64,000 bases of DNA from contig NZ_FVZN01000013.1 of the NCBI RefSeq assembly GCF_900168685.1, positions 356,156 to 420,155 on the forward strand, read 5' to 3'. The notes under the pieces are model-generated. The model was not told where the DNA came from, did not search any database, and saw only the letters and a program-made list of their open reading frames with translations. The DNA comes from Solibacillus isronensis (lineage in GTDB: Bacteria; Bacillota; Bacilli; Bacillales_A; Planococcaceae). Shown here in pieces: positions 1-7,400 of this stretch (the stretch's first letter is position 1; each line of letters starts with the position of its first letter). The translations under genes and the position numbers were made by a program.

Positions 1-445
1 GGGCTTGTCCTCCTGATATTTCATTCGGACGCTTCATTAAAATTGACGTTAAATCGAGCAGCTCACTTAAATAGTGCAGCCGTTCCTCCATGACAGATAT
101 CGGCTGTTCATCAATTGTCAGCGGTAAAATGATATTTTCCTCCACCGTCAATGTCGGCAGCAGGTTAAAGTCCTGGAAGACGAAGCCGAGCTGGCGGCGT
201 CTAAAATAGGCTAGTTCCTCACTATTAAGCTTTTGCGGTTTCATGCCATTAAAGACAATCTCTCCGGATGTCAGCGTATCGATCATGGATACCATATTTA
301 ACAACGTCGTTTTCCCGCTGCCGGATGGACCCATAATTGCGACAAATTCACCCTTTTCTACTTCAAAACTAAGCTGGTTGAGTGCTCGCTTCGTCACTTT
401 TCCTTCATAAACTTTCGTAGCATCTTGTATTTGTAAAATAGACAT
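1..445 (-). CDS. ABC transporter ATP-binding protein, Bce type (partial)
   Basis: Cytoplasmic ATPase of an antimicrobial-peptide ABC transporter. Reading from the ATG at 443-445, the product begins [16 protein letters not shown] and shows a Walker A motif (GPSGSGKTT), the Q-loop phrase [17 protein letters not shown] and the start of the ABC signature (ISGGQ) before it runs off the window edge at base 1. This is about 148 residues of an expected 250 or so, so Walker B and the H-loop are outside. It follows the histidine kinase by about 48 bases on the same strand. The order regulator-kinase-ATPase is that of BceRS-BceAB modules, so a large permease probably lies beyond the edge. The family role (bacitracin or lantibiotic detoxification plus sensing) is inferred; the substrate is unknown. 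Confidence 0.9.
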   Translation of the reverse strand, partial: MSILQIQDATKVYEGKVTKRALNQLSFEVEKGEFVAIMGPSGSGKTTLLNMVSMIDTLTSGEIVFNGMKPQKLNSEELAYFRRRQLGFVFQDFNLLPTLTVEENIILPLTIDEQPISVMEERLHYLSELLDLTSILMKRPNEISGGQA

Positions 446-493
446 AGTAACTCCTTTTAACCAAGTCTGTTTCTTTCAATCAATAATAATCCC

Positions 494-1477
494 TCATGAC
501 TGAAAAATTACTTCAATTTGTGTACCTTTACCAACTTCCGATGTAATTAAAAGCTGGTGTCCGAGCTTATCACAAATCTCCTTTGCGATATAGAGTCCCA
601 TGCCGGTAGATTCTCCGCTTTTCCGGCCGTTTTCACCGGTAAAGAAAGGCTTCATTACACGAGGTAAATCGGATCTAGGAATACCGACTCCTTCATCACG
701 TATGAACAAATGGACATGCTGTTCTTTTTGCACCGCCGTAATATACAATTTTTTATTCGGCTCAAATGTATATTTCACCGCGTTCGTAATGAACTGCCCA
801 ATAAGGAAGTTCAGCCACTTCATATCACTCATGACGATTAACTCTTCGTCAATGTTCACTTCCGGAAACACTCGGTTGGCGATAAACAGACGTTTATGTT
901 CATTAACATTTGCCATGATTGCAGATTTTAAAGGCACTTTTCCGATTTGCATATCATCCGAAAAGTTTTCCAGACGTGCATTCACTAAAACCATTTCAAG
1001 ACCGCGCTTCAAACGTTCGGTTTCCTCCTGAACACTTTTTTTATCCAGCTCTTCTTCCTGCTGCAGCAAAAGCTCCAAAACAGAGACAGGGGTTTTCATC
1101 TGATGTACCCACTGGTTCATAAATTTATATTGTCTGGATTGTGCCGCATAAAGCGCCTGCACTTCATGCTGATACAATTTGTACAGCTCATGCAAATAAC
1201 GCTCTGTCTCCATATATTCCGTTGTTTTCGCATTCTTTTGAAGCGCATCTTCCATCGTTTGCGGCAGCGTGGAAATCTTCGCTAAATAACGGCGTCTCAG
1301 CATATAGCGCACGACTAAAAATGAGACAATTAGAAGAAGGCTGATCGCAATCGCATAAATGGCCGTAGTGACACTGCGAAAGCCATCCAGCCAAAATAAC
1401 GAAATTAAAAATAATGTGAGGGCGATTTGAAAAATCAGGTAGGAAAGATGTTCCTTCACAAATAATTTGATCGCCAT
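494..1477 (-). CDS. Intramembrane-sensing histidine kinase, BceS-like
   Basis: Membrane sensor kinase of 327 residues. Two transmembrane helices lie at about residues 11-30 and 36-57 with almost no external loop, the hallmark of intramembrane-sensing kinases that read the state of a partner ABC transporter. The dimerisation and phosphoacceptor segment has NQWVHQMKTPVSV with His125; the ATPase domain has an N box (FITNAVKYT), a G1 box (RDEGVGIP), an F box (PFFTG) and a G2 box (TGMGLYIAKE). Its ATG overlaps the stop of the upstream response regulator by one base, so the two are translationally coupled. The downstream ATPase fits a BceRSAB-type detoxification module. All catalytic motifs are intact. 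Confidence 0.93.
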   Translation of the reverse strand: MAIKLFVKEHLSYLIFQIALTLFLISLFWLDGFRSVTTAIYAIAISLLLIVSFLVVRYMLRRRYLAKISTLPQTMEDALQKNAKTTEYMETERYLHELYKLYQHEVQALYAAQSRQYKFMNQWVHQMKTPVSVLELLLQQEEELDKKSVQEETERLKRGLEMVLVNARLENFSDDMQIGKVPLKSAIMANVNEHKRLFIANRVFPEVNIDEELIVMSDMKWLNFLIGQFITNAVKYTFEPNKKLYITAVQKEQHVHLFIRDEGVGIPRSDLPRVMKPFFTGENGRKSGESTGMGLYIAKEICDKLGHQLLITSEVGKGTQIEVIFQS

Positions 1478-2181
1478 TACATTTCCTCCGAGCTTAATAA
1501 GAAGCGGTACCCTGCTCCGCGCACAGTTTCAATAGCAGATGAAATGCCATAATCGGCCAACTTCTTTCGAACACGCGTCATATTTACATTTAATGTGTTT
1601 TCATCAACAAAAGCCTGATCATCCCACAATTCCTCCAACAGCTGTTCGCGTGACACCACTTTTGGCGCCTGACCCATTAATAATCCTAAAATGACACATT
1701 CCTTCTTTTGAAGCGGAACGACAAGAACCCTCAATTGAAGTTCCATCCGTTCCAAATACAATGTAAGCTGTCCTTGTACAATTTTCCGCTCTTCCTGTCT
1801 TGCAGAATATTCTCCGTATGTACGACGTAAATGGCTGCGAATTTTAGCGAGTACGATTTCATAGTTAAACGGCTTCGTTATAAAGTCATCTCCACCATTT
1901 TCCAATGCAAATATTTGATCCATTTCCCCCGAGCGAGCCGAGATAAATAAAATCGGACATTTCGTAAATTGTCGTAGTTCCCGGCACCAATAGTATCCGT
2001 CATAGGAAGGTAAATTAATATCGAGTAAAATTATATGAGGTGAAAATGCTAAGCATTGTTCCATTAATGAATCAAAGTCTTTAATCGTTTCGACTTCATA
2101 CTGGTATTTTCTTAATGTGTCTGCCAATAGTGCAGCTATTTTAGGATCATCCTCAACGATGAAAATTCGATGTTTTTCCAT
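1477..2181 (-). CDS. OmpR-family response regulator, BceR-like
   Basis: DNA-binding response regulator of 234 residues. The receiver domain has the acidic pocket (VEDD) near residues 9-12 and the phosphoacceptor Asp54 in ILLDINLP, followed by the switch Lys in FITKPFNYE. The C-terminal winged helix (about residues 135-230) ends in TVRGAGYRF, typical of OmpR-type effector domains. It is the first gene of a minus-strand unit regulator-kinase-ATPase and probably activates the transporter promoter. The gene begins with ATG behind an AGGAGGT ribosome site (about 2188-2196). The target operon is inferred from context only. Confidence 0.93.
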   Translation of the reverse strand: MEKHRIFIVEDDPKIAALLADTLRKYQYEVETIKDFDSLMEQCLAFSPHIILLDINLPSYDGYYWCRELRQFTKCPILFISARSGEMDQIFALENGGDDFITKPFNYEIVLAKIRSHLRRTYGEYSARQEERKIVQGQLTLYLERMELQLRVLVVPLQKKECVILGLLMGQAPKVVSREQLLEELWDDQAFVDENTLNVNMTRVRKKLADYGISSAIETVRGAGYRFLLSSEEM

Positions 2182-2260
2182 CTGAATGACCTCCTTTTCA
2201 ATAGGTTTTCAACTAAAATATCCCTACATAAGTTAATTGTTCATATTGTTCCATTGTATC

Positions 2261-2297
2261 AAAAAAAGGGGGCTCCCGAAAACAGGAGCCTCCTTTT
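2261..2297 (-). terminator. Terminator after lplJ
   Basis: A GC-rich hairpin (AAGGAGGCTCC paired with GGAGCCCCCTT on the minus strand) is followed by seven T residues. It sits just downstream of the lipoate ligase stop and separates it from the BceR-like gene. Confidence 0.85.
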
Positions 2298-2336
2298 CTA
2301 CACACTCTATTACATTCATGATGACTGCAGAATCTG

Positions 2337-3338
2337 CTAGTAAATTAAATGAAGGAAATCCTCTTCCGTAATCCCGCCAAAGTATACCGGGATTTCAATA
2401 TCTTTCAGCTTTTCTGCAATTGCGGCACGGTCATATTTCGTTCCGACTAAAAGTTCTCCAACCTCATCTACATCACCAACACCAAAGAAATCTCCGAAGA
2501 TTTTTGCCTCTTCAATGACCCCTTTATTCACTTCCAGGCGAATATCTAAGCTGCCTGAAGGGAAACGCTTCGTTTTTTGAATGTTAAAGCGTGGTGATTT
2601 TCCGTAATTCCATTCCCATAACTGGTAACGGTTTTTTGAAATTTCATGGATGTTGTCCCAATCTTCTTCCGTCAGCTCGTAATATTGAATATTTTCCTCG
2701 CCACCGAAAATCGATTTTAAAATTTCCATACGGAACTCTTCTACCGTAATTTTTTCTGGAAGGAAATCAATGATGTTCGCAACACGCGAGCGCACTGATT
2801 TGATTCCTTTTGATTCGATCTTGTCCTGTTTTACTTTAAGGGAGTTCACGACAGCATCAATATCCAGGTTGAACATAAGTGTCCCATGGCTGAACATACG
2901 ACCACGCGTTGAATATTGGGCATTGCCTGAAACCTTTTTCCCTTCAGCCAAAATATCGTTACGGCCTGAAAGCTCAGAGTTAACCCCTAATTTTGCAAGT
3001 GCATCAACAACAGGCTGTGTGAATTTTTTATAGTTGCTGAAGCTGTTGCCGTCATCCTTTGTCAGGAAGCTGAAGTTCAGATTGTTTAGATCATGATAAA
3101 CTGCCCCACCGCCGGAAAGACGACGTACTACAATGATTCCGTTTTCTTCAACGTAATCTGTGTTAATTTCTTCAATCGTGTTTTGATTTTTTCCGATGAT
3201 AATCGACGGCTGATTAATATAAAACAGTAAAAAATCATCCTTTTCGATATCCATGTTTTTCAGTATATACTCTTCTATTGCCAAGTTAATACGTGGATCT
3301 GTAATTCCTTTATTATCGATAAAATACAAGAGGCTCAC
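2337..3338 (-). CDS. lplJ: Lipoate-protein ligase
   Basis: Cytoplasmic ligase that activates free lipoate with ATP and attaches it to lipoyl domains such as those of the glycine cleavage H protein and the oxo-acid dehydrogenases. The 333-residue product has the family motif RRLSGGGAVYHD at residues 72-83 and the catalytic lysine region NDILAEGKKVSGNAQ (Lys135 probable) followed by SHGTLMF. The C-terminal accessory domain is present, so this is a full-length LplA/LplJ type ligase rather than an amidotransferase. It lies divergently from the yhfH-like miniprotein; in B. subtilis lplJ (yhfJ) is likewise close to yhfH. Confidence 0.93.
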   Translation of the reverse strand: MSLLYFIDNKGITDPRINLAIEEYILKNMDIEKDDFLLFYINQPSIIIGKNQNTIEEINTDYVEENGIIVVRRLSGGGAVYHDLNNLNFSFLTKDDGNSFSNYKKFTQPVVDALAKLGVNSELSGRNDILAEGKKVSGNAQYSTRGRMFSHGTLMFNLDIDAVVNSLKVKQDKIESKGIKSVRSRVANIIDFLPEKITVEEFRMEILKSIFGGEENIQYYELTEEDWDNIHEISKNRYQLWEWNYGKSPRFNIQKTKRFPSGSLDIRLEVNKGVIEEAKIFGDFFGVGDVDEVGELLVGTKYDRAAIAEKLKDIEIPVYFGGITEEDFLHLIY

Positions 3339-3388
3339 TCCTTCAAAAATCGTCCATTTATATTTTAACTTAATTTAGGCATTTTGTG

Positions 3389-3417
3389 TTGACGAATTAA
3401 ATCTGTTATAATACAAT
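3389..3417 (+). promoter_or_regulatory. SigA-type promoter of the yhfH-like gene
   Basis: A -35 TTGACG (3389-3394) and a -10 TACAAT (3412-3417) are separated by 17 bases. They lie 52 bases upstream of the YhfH-like start, with a consensus ribosome site AAAGGAGG at 3453-3460. Confidence 0.7.
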
Positions 3418-3468
3418 ACAATATATAAACAGAAGTAATATAACAGAAACTTAAAGGAGGCATGCACA

Positions 3469-3594
3469 ATGTTAGAAAACGTAGTGGAATTTTTCAAGAA
3501 TTTACCTGATAAAATTTGCGTTCAATGCGGTGATAAAATCGAAGAACAAAGCGAGTGCTACAGCAACAATTGTGATAAATGTAACTCTCTTTAA
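3469..3594 (+). CDS. yhfH: YhfH family cysteine-rich miniprotein
   Basis: A 41-residue protein starting MLENVVEFFKNLPDKIC. It has five cysteines (Cys17, Cys20, Cys30, Cys35, Cys38) in a CxxC...C...CxxC layout that suggests a small zinc-binding fold. Its sequence and its position next to lplJ match the YhfH family of Bacillales; no function is established for that family. The gene has an excellent ribosome site 8 bases before the ATG, its own promoter and its own terminator, so it is an independent monocistronic unit. Confidence 0.85.
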   Translation: MLENVVEFFKNLPDKICVQCGDKIEEQSECYSNNCDKCNSL

Positions 3595-3671
3595 TTCTTT
3601 ACACACTGTTTAATTCGTATTACTGACAACTTCATCTTAGAAATAGGATGAACCTATAATAGCTTACTTGA

Positions 3672-3704
3672 ACCACGAGCTCGCTCAATGCTCGTGGTTT
3701 TTTC
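3672..3704 (+). terminator. Terminator of yhfH
   Basis: Perfect 9-base stem ACCACGAGC / GCTCGTGGT with a 9-base loop, followed by a run of T. Confidence 0.9.
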
Positions 3705-3710
3705 TGTATA

Positions 3711-3752
3711 AAAAAGCATGGATTCAAGTAATTACCCGAATCCATGCTTTTT
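3711..3752. terminator. Bidirectional terminator between yhfH and yhgE
   Basis: A 15-base perfect inverted repeat (AAAAAGCATGGATTC and its complement at 3738-3752) carries T runs on both strands. It ends the minus-strand yhgE gene and backs up the yhfH terminator. Confidence 0.88.
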
Positions 3753-3756
3753 CTTT

Positions 3757-5943
3757 TTATAGTTCTGTTTGTTGATTTGAATAACGTTTTTTATAAAGCA
3801 ATGCAAAGTAACCGAACGTGATTGCTAAGCATGAAATCATAACTGCACCTAAAATCGACCAGTTAAACATTAGGAATGATGTATCACCAGTGGAAATGGC
3901 TGCTTTGAAGCCTTGTACAGAGAATGTCATCGGTAAAATTTTATTGAAGAAATGCAATTGCTCTGGTACTAGTTCAATCGGGAATGTCCCTGCACTTGTT
4001 GTTAATTGAAGAATCAACACCACGATAGCAATAAATCGTCCTGGATCACCAAATATAGATACAAGCAATTGAACCATAGCCAAGAATGTAAAGCTAGTTA
4101 TAATCGTTGTCAGAATGAACTGCGGCATATTATTTACCTCAAGTCCAAGCCCCCAAACGACAATTGCAATCGTTATAAATGACTGCACCAATCCAACACC
4201 GATTAATACAGTTACTTTACTTACAAACCAGCTTGCACTATTTTTCGGGATAATGGCTGGTTCAACTAATGGGAATACAATTGAAATTAATAATGCCCCA
4301 ACGAATAATCCTAAAGAAATAAAGTATGGTGCAAAACCTGTACCATAATTCGGTACATGGTTCACGGAATCTTTTTCGACTTCCACTGGAGAACCGACCA
4401 TATTGTACGTGTCTTCAGTCGGATTTACAGCGGCTTTTTCGCCAGCTTCCGTTAACTTTTCAGATAAAGTTGTCGTACCATCCTTCAACTCTTTCGTACC
4501 ATCCGCTAAAGTAGTAGAACCTTGTGCCAACTCACCTGACTTTTCTGCCAATAAGCTCGTACCGTCATATAATTTATTCGAACCATCAACTAATGTGTTC
4601 AAACCTTGTGCTAATGTGTTGGCACCTGTTGCAGCACTTGATGCGCCTGCTGTTAATTCATTTAGCTTTTCTGCGATAGTTGTATTGCCTTGTGCTAATG
4701 AATTGGCACCTGCTATCAGCTGTGCTGAATTTTGCTGTAATTGTGCAACTCCTGCAGTTACTTGTTGTTGCCCTGCATTTAATTTACTTGCACCTTCACT
4801 CATTGCCGCGATTTTATCGTCCAATCCGTTTGTTCCTGCGTGTAGCTGGCTTAAACCGCCACTTACTTGTTTACTGCCTTCTTGCAGCTGTCCTAATGCA
4901 GCTTTTAGTGCTGCTTGATTTTCTTCAGGCAACATAGGTAATATCGCTTCCAGTTGCCCCGCCAACTGATCCATACCCCCTGCTACATTAGCTGAACCAT
5001 CTGCGAGCGCTTTTACTTTGTCATCGATATTCGCTGTACCTTGTGTTAATAAGTTCAGGTTTTCAGCTAAACTTGCCTGACCGGATGTAATGTCCTTTTG
5101 TCCGTTTGCTACTTGTGCAACACCATCCGTATAGCTTTCAATACCTTGCTGCAATGTATTGGCGCCATCTGCTGCAGATTTTGCTCCTGTTTCAAGTTGG
5201 TTGCTGCCATCCGCAATTTTGGCTACACCTGCCGCCAGATCGGAAGCACCTTTCGCAGCATTTTTAGCACCAGTAACTAAAGCGTCTGTACCATCAGATA
5301 ATTGAACAGAGCTTGATGCCAATTGTTCTAAATAGCCTTTCAGCTCATCAGCGCCATCCGCCAGCTTCGCGGCACCTTCATCCAGTTCCCCTGCTCCATC
5401 TGCTGCCTCGGTAAAACCGTCACCAAGCTGTGTAATGGAATCAAATAACTTTTCTGCATATGTTGCTGAAACTTGCGTATTTACTTCCGCTTTAATGCGA
5501 TCCATTGCAGTTTCACCAATTTGTGCACCTAAAAAGTTGAAGCCTTCATTTGGAATATAATCAATAACCAATTTTTGTGGTTCATCATCTAATAATGTAG
5601 TTGCATGCTCTGAGAAGTTTTCCGGAATTTTAATTAAGATATAATATTTTTGATCCTTTAATTTTTGGTCCGCTTCCTTTGCGTCAACTTCCTCAAACCG
5701 GAATTGCTCGCTATCTATCAGCTTATCAACCAATGTTTGACCGAGCTCCATTGTTTCCTCATCCATCACAGCACCTTTGTCTTCATTGACAACGGCAACC
5801 GGCAAGTCCTTTAAATTGGCATATGGATCCCAAAATGCCCATAAGAACATCCCGCTGTACATAACAGGAACAAATAGAACGGCAATAACTGAAATAAGCA
5901 TTTTCTTAGTTTTAAAAATCTTCAGCCATTCTGCTTTTATCAC
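3757..5943 (-). CDS. yhgE: YhgE/Pip domain membrane protein
   Basis: A 728-residue membrane protein of the YhgE/Pip (phage infection protein, ABC-2-like) family. One N-terminal helix (about residues 17-37) is followed by an extracytoplasmic domain (to about 180) and a very long segment (about 180-510) of degenerate LADG-x-x-L type repeats predicted to form extended helical rods. A C-terminal block of about five transmembrane helices starts near residue 545. Relatives include the lactococcal Pip phage receptor and parts of ESX/type VII secretion loci; no activity is shown here. The gene lies 89 bases downstream of a TetR regulator, with an operator-like palindrome in between, as in the yhgD-yhgE pair of B. 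subtilis. Confidence 0.9.
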   Translation of the reverse strand: MIKAEWLKIFKTKKMLISVIAVLFVPVMYSGMFLWAFWDPYANLKDLPVAVVNEDKGAVMDEETMELGQTLVDKLIDSEQFRFEEVDAKEADQKLKDQKYYILIKIPENFSEHATTLLDDEPQKLVIDYIPNEGFNFLGAQIGETAMDRIKAEVNTQVSATYAEKLFDSITQLGDGFTEAADGAGELDEGAAKLADGADELKGYLEQLASSSVQLSDGTDALVTGAKNAAKGASDLAAGVAKIADGSNQLETGAKSAADGANTLQQGIESYTDGVAQVANGQKDITSGQASLAENLNLLTQGTANIDDKVKALADGSANVAGGMDQLAGQLEAILPMLPEENQAALKAALGQLQEGSKQVSGGLSQLHAGTNGLDDKIAAMSEGASKLNAGQQQVTAGVAQLQQNSAQLIAGANSLAQGNTTIAEKLNELTAGASSAATGANTLAQGLNTLVDGSNKLYDGTSLLAEKSGELAQGSTTLADGTKELKDGTTTLSEKLTEAGEKAAVNPTEDTYNMVGSPVEVEKDSVNHVPNYGTGFAPYFISLGLFVGALLISIVFPLVEPAIIPKNSASWFVSKVTVLIGVGLVQSFITIAIVVWGLGLEVNNMPQFILTTIITSFTFLAMVQLLVSIFGDPGRFIAIVVLILQLTTSAGTFPIELVPEQLHFFNKILPMTFSVQGFKAAISTGDTSFLMFNWSILGAVMISCLAITFGYFALLYKKRYSNQQTEL

Positions 5944-5968
5944 ACTAATTTCCTCCTTATAAAACTAT

Positions 5969-5993
5969 ATGACCAATATCGTCATTCGGTCAT
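5969..5993. promoter_or_regulatory. TetR operator upstream of yhgE
   Basis: Inverted hexamers ATGACC (5969-5974) and GGTCAT (5988-5993) enclose the element. The 11-mer TCATTCGGTCA (5982-5992) recurs exactly, on the opposite strand, at 6629-6639 upstream of the regulator. It lies 26 bases before the yhgE start, so a repressor bound here would block initiation. Confidence 0.65.
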
Positions 5994-6032
5994 TTCATGG
6001 TAAAAAGAAACCACTTCACCAGGAAGTGACTA

Positions 6033-6608
6033 CTAATTTTTCTTTGCCAAACCACGGAAAATGGTTTCGCTGAATAATGTCAAAATTTCTTGTTCGTTGA
6101 GTGGTTCATTATGCGTCAACTGCCAATCCACAATAAAAGCCAAATACGATTTAAACAATAAAAAGGCTACATGCTCAGGATTACAGTCAATAACCTCATC
6201 TTTTGCAATGCCGTTGCGAATGCGCATCGAGACGTATGAAATGATTTCCGACTCGATTTTCAACAGCATTTGCTGTACTTCAGGTGTGCCCAGTGCTCTT
6301 TCCTCATCTATTAGTTTGGCAAACAGTAAATGACGCTCACGGAACTGCAGCATTTTCATCAATGCTGTATGGGCATTTTGCATAAAGCTCGCATTTACAT
6401 CGATTAACTGATCTGTTTCGCGCTTCATTTCACCGATTAAATGGAATACAACTTCCTGAAACAGCTCTTCTTTATTTTTAAAAAAGGTATAAATAGTCCC
6501 TTTTCCTACATTTGCAATTTTAGCAACTTGTTCAATCGTTGTTGCTTTATATCCAAATAATGTGAAGGATTTTGTAGCAGCTATTAAAATTTCATGTCGA
6601 CGATCCAT
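6033..6608 (-). CDS. yhgD: TetR/AcrR family regulator (YhgD-like)
   Basis: A 191-residue transcriptional regulator. Residues 1-50 form a TetR helix-turn-helix (ILIAATKSFTLFGYKATTIE, then VGKGTIYTFFKNKEELF); the rest is the ligand-binding and dimerisation domain. It is transcribed in the same direction as and directly upstream of yhgE, and an extended palindrome at 6627-6661 lies just before its start, which suggests autorepression together with control of yhgE. The ATG has an AGGAGGT ribosome site at 6613-6620. Ligand unknown. Confidence 0.92.
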   Translation of the reverse strand: MDRRHEILIAATKSFTLFGYKATTIEQVAKIANVGKGTIYTFFKNKEELFQEVVFHLIGEMKRETDQLIDVNASFMQNAHTALMKMLQFRERHLLFAKLIDEERALGTPEVQQMLLKIESEIISYVSMRIRNGIAKDEVIDCNPEHVAFLLFKSYLAFIVDWQLTHNEPLNEQEILTLFSETIFRGLAKKN

Positions 6609-6626
6609 AAATCCACCTCCTCAAAA

Positions 6627-6661
6627 AGTGACCGAATGAACACTTCGGTCATTCAGTCACT
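6627..6661. promoter_or_regulatory. Palindromic TetR operator of yhgD
   Basis: Arms AGTGACCGAATGA (6627-6639) and TCATTCAGTCACT (6649-6661) form a 13-base inverted repeat with one mismatch around a 9-base centre. The centre with its flanks also contains CCGAA/TTCGG. Position and half-site sharing with the yhgE operator mark it as the YhgD binding site. Confidence 0.7.
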
Positions 6662-6692
6662 ATTATACACCGTTTTTCTTATATTGCAATAT

Positions 6693-7196
6693 TTAATGGT
6701 TATGATCTTCTTCTTTTTCTTCTGTATTTTCTTCATTATGTTCTTCTTCGTGTTCCATCGAATTAGAGCTTGTATCTTCCAGCACTTTGCTCATATCAGG
6801 ATTGCCGACGATCAGCTCCTGCTTTGGCATCACGTGCATTCCGCGCGCAGTCGTATGGGCAAACATATAGTATACGCCATCATGGTCAAACGTATAGTCA
6901 GCGACATAGATTCCGTCTTCTGTCAGTTCTCCGTCCAGCATCTCCCCTTTGTCACGAAGGCCTGATTCCCATACTTCAAACTTAACTTCTTTCGCATCAT
7001 TTACCGCTTCTTCATCTTGAGTTACACGTGCCGCAAGCTGAATCGTTTCCCCAACGTTCAATTGTTCAGCCGTTTGAATATGTACATCTACAATTGCCGG
7101 CACCTCTGCAGTTTCAAGTGTCTCCACTTCAGGATCATCGCCACACCCTACCAGTAAAAAAGGTACTGCAACTAAACTGTAAAACCATTTTTTCAT
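6693..7196 (-). CDS. FixH/YtkA-like lipoprotein
   Basis: Probable membrane-anchored lipoprotein of 167 residues. I take the ATG at 7194-7196 (MKKWFYSLVAVPFLLVGCG) because a GGGAG site lies 8 bases upstream; an in-frame ATG exists 27 bases earlier. The lipobox cysteine is about residue 18. Residues 35-125 form an Ig-like domain of the FixH/YtkA type (VFKFEVW-like strand pattern, DHDGVYYMFAHTTARGMH). The last 30 residues are rich in His, Glu and Asn, a possible metal-binding tail. Related domains occur in copper handling and oxidase assembly, but the role here is not known. It stands alone between yhgD and hemY. Confidence 0.75.
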   Translation of the reverse strand: MKKWFYSLVAVPFLLVGCGDDPEVETLETAEVPAIVDVHIQTAEQLNVGETIQLAARVTQDEEAVNDAKEVKFEVWESGLRDKGEMLDGELTEDGIYVADYTFDHDGVYYMFAHTTARGMHVMPKQELIVGNPDMSKVLEDTSSNSMEHEEEHNEENTEEKEEDHNH

Positions 7197-7336
7197 CGTT
7201 AAATCTCCCATCCTTATTAACAATTATGTAATTTAATGCAATCTTTCCCCATCCTTAATAGCGTACTAAAAAATCCGGACAGATGCATACAATAATTAAG
7301 ATAAATTTGTGAAACATTAGGAAATTCTTCAAACAA

Positions 7337-7377
7337 AAATGCTGCATTAAAAGCGGTTCACTTTTAATACAGCATTT
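7337..7377 (-). terminator. Terminator of the hemEHY unit
   Basis: A long stem (AAATGCTGTATTAAAAG paired with CTTTTAATGCAGCATTT, one mismatch) is followed by TTTTTGTTT on the minus strand, just after the hemY stop. Confidence 0.85.
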
Positions 7378-7400
7378 CGTTCAACTAGTCTATTGAATTG

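Noticed and set aside
4403..4918. 171-codon frame antisense to yhgE
   Set aside because: A mirror of the repetitive coding sequence of yhgE (rich in Pro, Ser, Cys, Asn); no ribosome site, and the sense frame is a recognised family.
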